A DNA stretch of 64,000 nt, from positions 186,001-250,000 of the forward strand of contig CAZNXJ010000001.1 in the NCBI GenBank assembly GCA_964577115.1. Reading direction: 5' to 3'. This DNA comes from CAZNXJ01 sp964577115 (GTDB lineage Bacteria > Planctomycetota > Planctomycetia > Pirellulales > Pirellulaceae). Below the pieces are notes generated by a model that made no database searches, had not been told where the DNA came from, and was given only the letters and a program-made list of their open reading frames with translations. Of the stretch, positions 35,249 to 44,282 are shown in pieces; the first letter of the stretch is position 1; the number at the start of each line of letters is the position of its first letter. Made by a program: the position numbers and the translations under genes.

Positions 35249-35854
35249 TTAGTTGCCTTCGCTGAGGAAGCGCACGAGCTCGGCGACCGTACGGGTGCCA
35301 GTCTTTTGGAAAACGCTCTTGCGGCGCGCTTCGACGGTTCGCAGGCTGACTTGCATCCGGTAAGCAATCGCCTTGTTGGGTACGCCTTGGGATACCATGT
35401 CCATTACCTGGCGCTCTTGCGGCGTGAGGGTGGCGAGCCGCCGAGCGACCTCGCTGGCGCGCTGCTCGCGCTGGCGTTCGCGCGCGTCCTGCTCCAGGGC
35501 CTGCTGGATTGCCTCCCAGAGCGCCATGTCGGGGCAGGGTTTTTCAATGAGCGTGAGGGCACCGAGCTGCATGGAGCGGACGGCGTTCGGCACGTCGGCG
35601 TAGGCACTCATGACCACCGCGGGGATCCGGATGCCGCGCTGCCGAAGCTCCTCCAGCAGCTCGACGCCGCTCATCCCCAGCATCCGCAGGTCCGTGACCA
35701 GACAGCCGGGAACGGACGGATCGTAGTCTGCCAGAAACTGCTCGGCAGATTCATACAGCCGCGTCTGGACATTCATAGAAGCCACCAGCGCGCGAACCGA
35801 CTCGCGCGAGGCCTGGTCGTCATCCACGATGAATACCGTCGGTTGTTGCGTCAC
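35249..35854 (-). CDS. FixJ-type two-component response regulator (receiver + LuxR-type HTH)
   Basis: A 201-residue transcription factor. The receiver domain has the acidic pair IVDDD at 9-13, phosphoacceptor Asp55 in LVTDLRM and the lysine in LIEKP. The DNA-binding domain starts RLATLTPQERQVMDMVSQGV and continues NKAIAYRMQVSLRTVEARR. This combination and length are those of FixJ. The GTG start at 35854 has AGGAG 8 bases upstream and lies inside the 3' end of the receiver-PAS-kinase gene, a 35-base overlap that implies translational coupling and makes that kinase the likely phosphodonor. Target promoters are not evident. Confidence 0.93.
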   Translation of the reverse strand: MTQQPTVFIVDDDQASRESVRALVASMNVQTRLYESAEQFLADYDPSVPGCLVTDLRMLGMSGVELLEELRQRGIRIPAVVMSAYADVPNAVRSMQLGALTLIEKPCPDMALWEAIQQALEQDARERQREQRASEVARRLATLTPQERQVMDMVSQGVPNKAIAYRMQVSLRTVEARRKSVFQKTGTRTVAELVRFLSEGN

Positions 35855-37340
35855 GCACGCTACTCCTGGCCCGCGGAATGGTGAAGCAGAAAACGGCGCC
35901 CCCCTGCGGGTTCGGGGTTGCCCAAATCCGCCCCCCGTGGGATCGGATGATGGTCTGACTTACCGCCAATCCCATGCCCATTCCCTTCGGCTTGGTGGTA
36001 ACGAAAGGCTTGAAGAGCTGGTCCGGGTTTTCAATTCCCGTTCCTGTGTCATGTACTTCCACCACGGCCCATTGGGGTTCCAGGCGCGTGGCCACGACCA
36101 GCCTCCGGCTCGCAGGATCGTTCGCTTGCATCGCTTCGATCGCGTTCCGCACGAGATTTACGACAACCTGCTGGATCTGAAGCCGATCGACCTCGACGCG
36201 CGGGCTGGGATGGAACAAGTCCTTCTGGAGCTGCACGTGCCAGTGCTGAATTTCGAACGCGAGCAGGTTCAGCGCTTCTTCGAGCAGTTCGTTCAGGTCG
36301 TGTTCGGCCCGTGTCGCTTCCTCGCGCCGCACAAACTGCCGGATGCCGCTCAAAATCCCTGCGGCGCGCCCCGCCTGTTCGCTAATCCCTCGAACCCACT
36401 TCTCGACTTCGCCCAATCGCGGCTCAGAAATTTTTTCCAACTGCTTCAGGCACGCGACGGCGTAGTTTGCGATGGCACTGAGAGGTTGGTTCACCTCGTG
36501 AGCAATTCCGGCCAGCAATTCTCCCATGGTTGTCACGCGGGAGATATGGGCCAGCGACGCTTCCGTTTGCCGCAAGGCCTGCTCGGTTTGTTTCCGGGCC
36601 GATATATCTTCGAGGAGACCCTCGATGATGTCCGGGTCGGAAGTACTGTCGGGTTGCGATTCGTTCAATGCCGCCCAGATCGGCTGACCATCTACTCGCC
36701 TCAATTGTATCTCAAATTCCCCGCGAGCACATGGCTGCTGGCAGCGGGCTTCGATGACCGAACACTGAGCGGGGTCGAGTACGAAGTCGGCGAGTCGCCG
36801 GCCCTGCAGCGGTTCGTGTGGTTCGAGCCCCAAAATCCGGCGAAACGCGTCGTTGCACTCCAAGAGCTCGCCCGAAGCCGAGCGGCGGTACACGCCGAGC
36901 TTCAAGCTGCCGAGCAGCGCGGCGAGCCGTGTTTCCAGCTGTTCGACTTGCCGCGCCGTTGCCGAGCGTTCAAGAACTGCGCGGACGGACGCACGCAGTC
37001 GGACCAAATGAACAACGCTCTTGATGACGTAGTCGTCGAGCCCCTCCTTCATCGCTTCGACGGCAATCTCTTCACTCCCCGTTGCCGTAAACATGACCAC
37101 GGGGCAACGCGGCCACCGCTGCTTGACCGCTCGCAGCACTTCCAGCCCCGTGGTCCATCGCAACTGGTAATCCGTCACAACGATGTCGAACGGTTCGTCC
37201 TCGAGCGCCGCGACGAACTGCTCCTGCGTTCGCGGCTCGACCGTCTGAATACCCGGATACTCTTTCCGCAGTTCGCGCACGACTAACAGGCGGTCTTGCG
37301 GGTTGTCATCGACTAGGAGAACACGAAGTGTGGAAGGCAT
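35820..37340 (-). CDS. Receiver-PAS-histidine kinase (FixL-like)
   Basis: A 506-residue soluble signalling protein with unusual order: an N-terminal receiver domain (LLVDDNPQDR, phosphoacceptor Asp57 in IVVTDYQLRW, VIKS lysine), a PAS domain at about 135-250 (ECNDAFRRILGLEP; LLEDISARKQTEQAL), then a HisKA domain with phospho-histidine in LLAGIAHEVNQPLSAI near residue 278, and a HATPase domain with LVRNAIEAM, DTGTGIENP and GMGMGLAVS boxes. It has no membrane segment. The H-box and kinase core are of the FixL/NtrB class (HisKA, HEVNQPL), fitting the FixJ-type regulator it overlaps. The attached receiver suggests that an upstream kinase, perhaps the membrane sensor encoded next, controls it. Confidence 0.92.
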   Translation of the reverse strand: MPSTLRVLLVDDNPQDRLLVVRELRKEYPGIQTVEPRTQEQFVAALEDEPFDIVVTDYQLRWTTGLEVLRAVKQRWPRCPVVMFTATGSEEIAVEAMKEGLDDYVIKSVVHLVRLRASVRAVLERSATARQVEQLETRLAALLGSLKLGVYRRSASGELLECNDAFRRILGLEPHEPLQGRRLADFVLDPAQCSVIEARCQQPCARGEFEIQLRRVDGQPIWAALNESQPDSTSDPDIIEGLLEDISARKQTEQALRQTEASLAHISRVTTMGELLAGIAHEVNQPLSAIANYAVACLKQLEKISEPRLGEVEKWVRGISEQAGRAAGILSGIRQFVRREEATRAEHDLNELLEEALNLLAFEIQHWHVQLQKDLFHPSPRVEVDRLQIQQVVVNLVRNAIEAMQANDPASRRLVVATRLEPQWAVVEVHDTGTGIENPDQLFKPFVTTKPKGMGMGLAVSQTIIRSHGGRIWATPNPQGGAVFCFTIPRARSSVRDATTDGIHRG

Positions 37341-37453
37341 GACCCTGTACGGAGCTTGGAAGGTGGGTGTTTACGCCACGCAGTGCGGCCACTGTAGCAT
37401 CGACCGTCGAGCCGGGCTGTCAGCGAGCACGCAGAGACACGCGCGGCCAGTCG

Positions 37454-39430
37454 CTAGTCGCGTCGCGCGGCCGGCGCTTCCAGCGACGACTCGTTCTCCG
37501 GCGCCGCAGGCAGCTCGACCCAAAACCGGCTTCCTTGCCCCGGCATCGATTCGACACCGCATGATCCATTCATCCAGGCGCACGCACGACTGACAATTGC
37601 CAGCCCGATGCCGGTGCCGGCATACTCTTCGATTCCGTGCAGCCGTTCGAACACGCGAAAGATCCGTTCGTGATGTTCCGCCGGGATACCAATGCCGTTG
37701 TCCTCGACAAACAGTTTCCACGATCCATCCGGCTTCTCGGCCCAAACCCGGATGTGCGGCTGCCGGTCCGGCGGTACGAATTTGATGGCATTGCTCAGCA
37801 GGTTGGAAAGGACCTGGACGAGCAGCGAGTGCTGAGCGCTTACCGTGGGCAGCGGGTGCTCGACGTCGATCACCACGTTCCGCTCAGCGATGTCCGACTT
37901 CAACTGCGACCGGGCCTCGCTCAACGCATCCTCGAGCGACACGGGGGCAAACGTCACCTCCGAACGTCCAATCAGGCTGTACGCCAACAGCTCGCGGATT
38001 AGCAGATCCATGCGCTGCGCCGCGTCCACGACGTATTGCACGTATTCCTGGCCGGTGGCGTCGAGCTGCTGCGAGCAATCTTCTTGGAGAGCACGCGCGA
38101 AGCCGTGCATCGCGCGCAAGGGGGCTCGCAGATCGTGCGCCACCGTGTGCACGAACGACTCCAGCTCGCGGTTGGCATCGCGCAATTCCGCCGTGCGCTG
38201 CGAAACCGTCCGTTCGAGCTCCTCGGCGTACTGGCGTTCGTGCTGGTAAAGCCGAGCGTTCTGAACGGCCATCGCGACGAACGCTGCAATGCCTTGCAGC
38301 AGGGTCAGGTCTTCCTCTTGGAAGTTGGCGTTCGTCGAGCTCATCGTCAACACGCCGATCGTCTCGCCACTCGGCGTCTTCAGCGGCGCCGCGATGTTGC
38401 TCTGAATACGCCGTCCCGCCACGATCTTTCGAAACAGCGCCGCAATCTCCGGACGCAGCTCGCCGCGAATCGAATCCGCCTGCTCGATCGAGGAGGACTG
38501 GTAGGACTGCCCCGTCTGGAACGCCTTGCCCGAAAGCGACTCACCCGGCTGTAGCCGGATCTGCCGATGAGCTTCGTCGTCGAAACTGCGGTAGGCGGCG
38601 GGGTACAGCACATCCTGCTGCTCGTCATAGAGAAAGATCGTGCCCACGTCGGCCGTGGGGATGACCTCGGCGAGCCGATCCATAAGTCCCGCGAGCAGCT
38701 TTTCGAGATCCAGCGTCGAAACGGCGAGCGTCGCCGTGTCGAGCAGCAGCCGCAGTCGCTGCTCGCTCGCTCGTAGCGCTCGTTCGACACGTTTCCGTTC
38801 CGTGACATCAATTGCGCTGCCAATCATGTTTGTAATGCGGCCATTTTCCCAAAGGGGAATGATGCGGCTTTCCAAAGTAAGTATCCGGCCGTCGTGTGTG
38901 ACGATATCCAAATCGTCACTGACGTATTCACCGCGCGCGGCCCGCTCGACAAGATCCTGTACGCGGCGCTGTTCGGCTTCCGAGTAGGACCAGCCGTACG
39001 TTTCCCAGATGCGCCGGCCGATGACGTTTTCGCGCGTCTGCTGAGTCGCCTCGAGCGGTGCGCTGTTTACTTCGAGCACCACGCCCGAGCGATCGAGCAG
39101 CGCAAGGTACGCGGCGGTACCCTCTAACATCGCGCGCAGCCGCTGCTCGCTTGTCCCCGTCGCCGGTTCGGCCGACTGCCGGCGACCGTCGCAAAATTGG
39201 CGCACGATCGCCAGCGTCAACAGGCAAAGTGCCGCACCGCCGATCGAGCCCAGCGTGAATACCAACAGCAAAAGCGCCTCCGATTCGTCGCTCGCTCGTG
39301 CCTCCGCCGACCCTCCCGGACCGCTCGCACTGAACAGGAGGAGACCTGCCCCGAACATCGCCGAAGCTGCCACACCCAGCCGCAGCGGACTCGATATTTG
39401 CACAACCCCGCCACCCCATTCGGCGACCAC
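37454..39430 (-). CDS. Membrane sensor histidine kinase with PAS and GAF domains
   Basis: A 658-residue protein. Two membrane helices (about 17-36 and 50-75) flank a short periplasmic loop; a PAS domain follows at about 95-215 (LLDRSGVVLEVNSAPLEATQ; MIGSAIDVTERKRVE), then a GAF domain at about 235-395 (PTADVGTIFLYDEQQDVLYP), a coiled segment, HisKA (FVHTVAHDLRAPLRAMHGFA) and HATPase (LLSNAIKFVPP, DNGIGIPAEHHERIF, GTGIGLAIVSR). This is a bacteriophytochrome-class kinase core. The start is a GTG with a weak ribosome binding site; a second GTG nine codons later is possible. It lies 34 bases downstream of the enolase-like gene and 113 upstream of the receiver-PAS-kinase. No regulator domain is fused, so it may phosphorylate its neighbour's receiver. 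Confidence 0.9.
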   Translation of the reverse strand: MVAEWGGGVVQISSPLRLGVAASAMFGAGLLLFSASGPGGSAEARASDESEALLLLVFTLGSIGGAALCLLTLAIVRQFCDGRRQSAEPATGTSEQRLRAMLEGTAAYLALLDRSGVVLEVNSAPLEATQQTRENVIGRRIWETYGWSYSEAEQRRVQDLVERAARGEYVSDDLDIVTHDGRILTLESRIIPLWENGRITNMIGSAIDVTERKRVERALRASEQRLRLLLDTATLAVSTLDLEKLLAGLMDRLAEVIPTADVGTIFLYDEQQDVLYPAAYRSFDDEAHRQIRLQPGESLSGKAFQTGQSYQSSSIEQADSIRGELRPEIAALFRKIVAGRRIQSNIAAPLKTPSGETIGVLTMSSTNANFQEEDLTLLQGIAAFVAMAVQNARLYQHERQYAEELERTVSQRTAELRDANRELESFVHTVAHDLRAPLRAMHGFARALQEDCSQQLDATGQEYVQYVVDAAQRMDLLIRELLAYSLIGRSEVTFAPVSLEDALSEARSQLKSDIAERNVVIDVEHPLPTVSAQHSLLVQVLSNLLSNAIKFVPPDRQPHIRVWAEKPDGSWKLFVEDNGIGIPAEHHERIFRVFERLHGIEEYAGTGIGLAIVSRACAWMNGSCGVESMPGQGSRFWVELPAAPENESSLEAPAARRD

Positions 39431-39464
39431 ACGCTCAGCGGCGGAGTTCGAGCATGTCGGCGAA

Positions 39465-40739
39465 CTACACGGGCCGCGGCGGCGGCCACGAATGAACCGG
39501 CAGCCGCGTCTCCGATTCGATCCTCAGTAATCGATTGTACTTTGCCAGCCGCTCGGATTGCGTGATCGAACCCACCTTGATTTGGTCGCCCCAGGCAACT
39601 GCCAGGTCGGCCAACCAATCATCCTCGGTTTCGCCACTCCGAGCACTAACGGTGACGTGCCAGCCTGCCGAGCGGGCCAGGCGGCAGGCGTCCGCCGCTT
39701 CGGTCAGCGTTCCGATCTGGTTGACCTTCAGCAACAGCGCGTTCGCCGAGCTCCGCTCGATTGCCCGCGTGATCCGCGCAGGATTCGTGCAGAGCAAGTC
39801 GTCGCCAAGCGTCAGCACGTCTTTGCCCAACGTTTGATGCAATTGTGTCCAGTGGATCCAATCCTCTTCGGCGAGCCCGTCCTCGACGCTCACAATCGGA
39901 TAGATGCGGCACCAGCGGTCCAGCAGATGAATCATCTCGCTGCTGGTCAACGTCTGGCCGTCAATCGCGTAGCGTGATTGTTCGTAGAAATGGGAAGCTG
40001 CCACATCCACGGCCAGCGCCATATCCACACCAGGCTGGAAGCCTGCCAGTTGAATGGCGTTGACGGCATCGACGAGCATCTCCTCGGTCGAAGGAAACAT
40101 TGGCGCAAGGCCTCCTTCGTCCGCGCGCAGACAGCGAGCACCGTACTGCCGATGTGTCAGCGTAATCGCGGCCTGATAGACAGCATAGGCGTGAGCCAAT
40201 CCGTCTTCGATCGTCGCGGCTCGTGGAACGAGCAGCACGTCTTGAATTGCTACCTGGCCGCCCGCATGCCGCCCTCCACTAAACAAGTTGATGGTCATGC
40301 GCGGCAAATGCTGGACTTCGGTGCCGAGTATCTCGGCAAAATGCCGGTAGAGCGGCTTGCCGGCTTCGACCGCCTGTGCTCGAGCAAACGCGATGCTGAC
40401 AGCTAACAGCGCGTTCGCGCCAAGACGCTCCTTGTGCGGCGTGCCGTCGAGCTCGATTAGCCGCCGATCGACGTCGGCCTGCCGAGCGAACTCGTGCCCC
40501 TGGAGCTGCGAGGCGATCTCGCCGCGAATGTGCGCGACGGCCTTGCGGCAGCCGAGCCCGCCGAAGCGATCGGGATCCCCGTCACGCAGCTCATGTGCCT
40601 CGGCCTGCCCGCGCGAAGCACCCGAAGGAATCGACGCTTCCGCTACCGCTCCGGATTGCAAACTGCAGCGCGCCGCGATCGTGGGCCGCCCGCGGCTGTC
40701 CAGGATTTCCCAGGCCTCCAGGCGGTCAATGGTAGACAT
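39465..40739 (-). CDS. eno: Divergent enolase (phosphopyruvate hydratase family)
   Basis: A 424-residue enolase-fold protein. The N-terminus EAWEILDSRGRPTIAARCSL and loop PSGASRGQAEAHELRDGD are family-typical. Kept, in yeast numbering: Ser39, His159 (SGGRHAGG), Glu211 (ADEGG), metal ligands Asp246 (DVAASHFY), Glu295 (SVEDGL) and Asp320 (GDDLL), base Lys345 (LLLKVNQIG) and Lys396 (QIKVGS). Changed: Glu168 is Asp (IQDVLL in place of IQEF) and His373 is Ala (SARSGETED in place of SHRSGETED); INGG is FSGG. Canonical enolase interconverts 2-phosphoglycerate and phosphoenolpyruvate; whether this one does is open. It follows a kinase gene with 59 bases between, and a dispersed repeat lies in its leader. 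No ribosome binding site is visible. Confidence 0.85.
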   Translation of the reverse strand: MSTIDRLEAWEILDSRGRPTIAARCSLQSGAVAEASIPSGASRGQAEAHELRDGDPDRFGGLGCRKAVAHIRGEIASQLQGHEFARQADVDRRLIELDGTPHKERLGANALLAVSIAFARAQAVEAGKPLYRHFAEILGTEVQHLPRMTINLFSGGRHAGGQVAIQDVLLVPRAATIEDGLAHAYAVYQAAITLTHRQYGARCLRADEGGLAPMFPSTEEMLVDAVNAIQLAGFQPGVDMALAVDVAASHFYEQSRYAIDGQTLTSSEMIHLLDRWCRIYPIVSVEDGLAEEDWIHWTQLHQTLGKDVLTLGDDLLCTNPARITRAIERSSANALLLKVNQIGTLTEAADACRLARSAGWHVTVSARSGETEDDWLADLAVAWGDQIKVGSITQSERLAKYNRLLRIESETRLPVHSWPPPRPV

Positions 40740-40743
40740 ATTT

Positions 40744-40765
40744 GGGAACCACGAATGACACGAAT
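40744..40765. repeat. 22-bp direct repeat, copy 2
   Basis: Identical in sequence and orientation to 34056-34077. It lies in the 59-base gap between the kinase and the divergent enolase genes, that is, in the expected leader of the enolase gene, 5 bases before its ATG. Confidence 0.8.
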
Positions 40766-40798
40766 GAGGGAACGAAAGGGCGAACGAGAGAGGGCGTG

Positions 40799-41845
40799 TT
40801 AGGTGGCTGAATCGGTTTTAGTGGATTCGAGAGCCGTGAGGAAGTCGTTGGCCAGTCGGGCAATGGTTCGGGGCGGACTGCTCATCAGTGCGAGCACCGC
40901 CGTACGCTGAGCAGCGCGCTCGTCGGAAGCGAGATATTCGAGCGGCGAGCGACCGGCAACGCGCGACAGGAGGCATCCGAGCGTGTGTGCGGCAGCATGC
41001 GGTTCGAGCTCTGCGGCCCAGTCCGCGAGCGGCAGCCCGGATTGGTACTCGTTCCAGAACGTGATCGCCGCCTCGCCGAACGCCGCACGCTGCGCGCGGA
41101 CGTGGTGCGCCTTCGAGAGCAAATGCGTTAGCAGAAAGCCGACGTCGAACGCGGGATCGCCGAAGTGGATGACTTCGTGGTCGAGCAGCACCAGGTGACC
41201 CGCGTGAATCAGAACGTTCTTGGGGCTGAAGTCGCCGTGCACGAGCGTATAGCGTCGGCTCCGCGTGCGCTCGACCAACTCGAGCAGCGCCGTTCGCGCC
41301 GCCGGGACGAGGTTCGCCGTGCATTGATAGTAGGGCTCGATGCGGAGCGATTCGTAGTACGAGCGGTCGTTGAACAGTGGTGCCACTTCGTCGCGGCGCA
41401 GCCAGGATTGGCCGTGGAGCGCCGCCAACAGTTGCGCCATCTGGCGGACGTGCTCGACGTCGAGCCGTCCGGCGAGCAGCATGGTCTTCCAGTTCTCGTG
41501 CGGCTCGGGGACCGCCTGCATCGCAAACAGGTGCTCGTCAAAATCCTCGAACACCAGCGGCGGAACGCTTCCCCGAGGCGTAAGTTGTTCGAGCCATCGC
41601 AAACCCAGTGCCTCGCGATGGACGCGCAGCGGATCGCTGAACCAATCCATCTCGACGCGCAGCTTGGCGAGCGCCTGCTTGAGTACCCAGGCTTCGCCCG
41701 ACGGCCTGCGCACGAGCACTGTGCGGCTGGAAACACCGCCGGCGAGCGTTTCACACTGCGCCGGCTCGTCTGGGCCCAGCTTGCCCGATGCTTTCAGATA
41801 GGTGAGCAGCTCGGCATGGTTCTCAATATCGAGCGACGATGACAA
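40799..41845 (-). CDS. Aminoglycoside phosphotransferase/methylthioribose kinase-fold small-molecule kinase
   Basis: A 348-residue cytoplasmic kinase of the APH/choline kinase superfamily. The start is a TTG with AGGAG 7 bases upstream, a strong site with no ATG nearby. The N-lobe has LAGGVSSRTVLVRRPSGEAW (nucleotide loop) and VLKQALAKLRVEMDW (ATP lysine). The catalytic loop is VHGDFSPKNVLIHAGHLVLL and the metal-binding motif DHEVIHFGDPAFDVG follows. The early GGVSSRT and VLKQA resemble 5-methylthioribose kinase. Antibiotic resistance is unlikely given the chromosomal metabolic setting. It is upstream of the divergent enolase in the same direction, so the two may act in one pathway on a phosphorylated sugar acid or related compound; this is inference. 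Confidence 0.82.
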   Translation of the reverse strand: MSSSLDIENHAELLTYLKASGKLGPDEPAQCETLAGGVSSRTVLVRRPSGEAWVLKQALAKLRVEMDWFSDPLRVHREALGLRWLEQLTPRGSVPPLVFEDFDEHLFAMQAVPEPHENWKTMLLAGRLDVEHVRQMAQLLAALHGQSWLRRDEVAPLFNDRSYYESLRIEPYYQCTANLVPAARTALLELVERTRSRRYTLVHGDFSPKNVLIHAGHLVLLDHEVIHFGDPAFDVGFLLTHLLSKAHHVRAQRAAFGEAAITFWNEYQSGLPLADWAAELEPHAAAHTLGCLLSRVAGRSPLEYLASDERAAQRTAVLALMSSPPRTIARLANDFLTALESTKTDSAT

Positions 41846-42001
41846 GGCGCAGCTCCTTTACTGACGGCGCCTTCCTTCTCGTCCCGCTTGCCTGAACCGG
41901 GGCCGCGACGCTCGCCGCATCACGGCGCCCGGCATGGTTGCTTCTGAGCCTATCGGCGAAGACTTCGCGCCATCGAGCCGAACGGGAGATCTCTCGATCA
42001 C

Positions 42002-44170
42002 CTACGATGCCACGAAGTGCTCGACTTCGTCCATCCGGCTTTCCGCCATGGTCGTGTCCAGCGCCAGTTCGAGGACGGTGCTCCAGCGCCCCTCGGCGTC
42101 ACCGCGAACGAACCAGTGCGGCATCAGCGCGATGGACTGGTGTACCAGCTCGAAGCCCCCTTCCGACTGGCTGACCGTTTCGATGGGGAACGCCCAGATC
42201 CGGCCGGGTTGATTGAGCGACAGGCGGACGTCGATGCCGAGCCATTCGTCGGTGGCCGAGAGGTCCTGCGTGTCGGTCAGGTCAAGCGCCGTACCGAGCT
42301 GTCCGAGCCGCTGGCCACCGTGATGATGGAAGTAGCGGTCATCAGCGCCCGCCGGCAAGCCTGCCAGATTGAGTTCGCTTGCGAAATGCAGCGTTTGATC
42401 CGGGTGCAGCCCCTCGATCAGATAGCCGATTTGGATGACCGACGAACCGGCATGGAACGTCACTCCCTTGGTTAGCTTGATCGGCTGACCATTCACGTTG
42501 CCGGTGCGGCTGAGCTGCACCTGGATGCGGTCCGGATCGCGGCGGATGCGCGCATCGTACGCTCCTCCTACGAAGTCGCCACGTTCCATGGCCGCGCCGC
42601 GGCGCACGTCTTCGAGCGTCACGCCATCGTCGAAGAAGTGGTCGACGAGTGCTTTGCGAGCGTAATTGTCGTATTGAACGCGCTGGTCGAGATCCGCTTG
42701 CTTGAAGACCACTCGCTCGTGGATGCTCGCCACGTCACCGCCCTGCGCTTGCGTGCCGGCCAGCACCTTGCGGTGATAAGCTTCCGGGCGACGTCCCATC
42801 GTGGCCAACAGGTTATGAGCGATCGCGCGGACATCGAGCTCGTATAGATGCCCGCCGTTGGCTGGCGCGAACCAGGCAATCAGTCGATCGTTGGCCAGGC
42901 GAATTTCTTGCTTGCGATCGAAGTTGTAATCATCCGCCGTGGCTTCCACCCACGCACCCGTCTTGCCCACGGCCTGGTCCACGACGTTGTCCGCCGAGAT
43001 CAGTTCGTGGTAGACGGCATGGCGCAGGTGCGGCAGGTAGATGCCGCCGAACGCGCCGTGCCAGTAGCTACAGTTGCACTGGCCGCGATAGAGATGCCGC
43101 TGAGCGCGCTGGTACAGGTGCGGATCGATACCGGCTTGCCGAGCCGTCTCGAGGCGGCGGCTGACCTGCATCATGCGCGAGTACATTTCGTTGGCTTCCG
43201 GATACTTGACGCGGAAGTTGCGCCAGAAACCGCCGCGCAGGAAGCGCTTGAGCCGATGCCAGCGACCATCATGCTCCATCTCGTGCACGAGGTCCTCGTA
43301 TTCGATCAACTGATCAACCGGCAGCACCCACTCGGTCATCTCGCGATAGCTGCCATCCGGCAAATAGATTTTGCCTAGCGGATCGACGCTTTCGACCGCC
43401 TCGGCCAGCGTCGTCGTATGCAGCCACTCGCGGTTCTCCATGAGGACGTCGAAGAAGCGCCGCAGCCAGCCATTGTCATAGACGTGGCGCTTTGTTTCGG
43501 GCCAGGTGCCGAACTTTTCCCCATCATCGCCGAACACGACGATCGCGTTCGGGTGCCGCTCGGCAATGCCCCGCAGGTAGTCGATCGAGGCGTGCGGTTC
43601 GCCGAACGGAATCAGGTACCGCAGCCGCTCGCTTCCCGGGAAAATGTCCAAAACGCGGCCGTCATCTTCCGTCACGTAGTAGCCGTGCAGCTGCTCGTCG
43701 GCCAGGCCGGCATTGCGGAAATGGAAATCGTCGAGCAGCGTGTAGCGGATGCCGGCGTCCACCAGGTCGGCTGTGAGCGACTGTTCCCAGACGCGCTCGG
43801 GAACCCACATACCTTGGATGTGAGCGCCGAGGCGATTCTCGAGCCACTCGCGATAGCGGCGGATCTGCCCGATGCGATCCCGCGAAGGAATCATCGTGAG
43901 GATCGGTTCGTAGAACGGGCCGCCCAGGATCTCGATCCGTCCCTGCGCGACAAGCCCTGCCACGCGATCGAGATAATCCGGGTGCCGTTGATCCAGCCAC
44001 TCCATCAGCGGACCACTCGTGTGCAGTGCCAGCCGCAAGTCGGGATAACTCTCGAACACATCGAGAAACGGCAGATAACTGTCGTAATACGCCTGTTCGA
44101 AGACCCCGTCGAAATTGCCGACCGGTTGATGGTTGTGCAGTACCAGACAGAAGCGAAGCGGTGCATTCAT
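42002..44170 (-). CDS. Glycoside hydrolase family 57 (alpha-amylase / 4-alpha-glucanotransferase type)
   Basis: A 722-residue enzyme acting on alpha-1,4-glucans. GH57 conserved regions are readable in order: LVLHNHQPVGNF (residues 10-20), GGPFYEPILTMIPSRDRIGQ, MWVPERVWEQ with the predicted nucleophile Glu125, VVFGDDGEKFGTWPE with the predicted acid/base Asp215 or Asp216, and QCNCSYWHGAFGGIYLPHLR. The C-terminal part is a beta-rich DUF1925/DUF1926-type region (ending SRMDEVEHFVAS). This matches the Thermococcus-type 4-alpha-glucanotransferase/amylase subfamily. No signal peptide, so it acts on cytoplasmic glycogen or maltodextrin. It lies beside galT-like and glgA genes, which fits glycogen turnover. 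Confidence 0.93.
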   Translation of the reverse strand: MNAPLRFCLVLHNHQPVGNFDGVFEQAYYDSYLPFLDVFESYPDLRLALHTSGPLMEWLDQRHPDYLDRVAGLVAQGRIEILGGPFYEPILTMIPSRDRIGQIRRYREWLENRLGAHIQGMWVPERVWEQSLTADLVDAGIRYTLLDDFHFRNAGLADEQLHGYYVTEDDGRVLDIFPGSERLRYLIPFGEPHASIDYLRGIAERHPNAIVVFGDDGEKFGTWPETKRHVYDNGWLRRFFDVLMENREWLHTTTLAEAVESVDPLGKIYLPDGSYREMTEWVLPVDQLIEYEDLVHEMEHDGRWHRLKRFLRGGFWRNFRVKYPEANEMYSRMMQVSRRLETARQAGIDPHLYQRAQRHLYRGQCNCSYWHGAFGGIYLPHLRHAVYHELISADNVVDQAVGKTGAWVEATADDYNFDRKQEIRLANDRLIAWFAPANGGHLYELDVRAIAHNLLATMGRRPEAYHRKVLAGTQAQGGDVASIHERVVFKQADLDQRVQYDNYARKALVDHFFDDGVTLEDVRRGAAMERGDFVGGAYDARIRRDPDRIQVQLSRTGNVNGQPIKLTKGVTFHAGSSVIQIGYLIEGLHPDQTLHFASELNLAGLPAGADDRYFHHHGGQRLGQLGTALDLTDTQDLSATDEWLGIDVRLSLNQPGRIWAFPIETVSQSEGGFELVHQSIALMPHWFVRGDAEGRWSTVLELALDTTMAESRMDEVEHFVAS

Positions 44171-44282
44171 GGGAATTCAGATCGGGGGAGTGGATCGAGG
44201 ACGCGCGGACCGGAACCCAATGCCTGAGGCGCTACGCTAACCTAGATCGGCAAGTCCGCCGCCGTTTAGCTAGTTTTTCCAA

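Noticed and set aside
34056..40765. Interpreting the 22-bp repeats as target-site duplications of an integrated element
   Set aside because: Too long for an IS duplication, no recombinase in between, and the sequence type is known to be dispersed in PVC-group genomes; kept only as a repeat finding.
40799..41845. Aminoglycoside resistance gene
   Set aside because: The fold is shared by many metabolic kinases, the gene sits in a metabolic context and N-terminal motifs look more like methylthioribose kinase.
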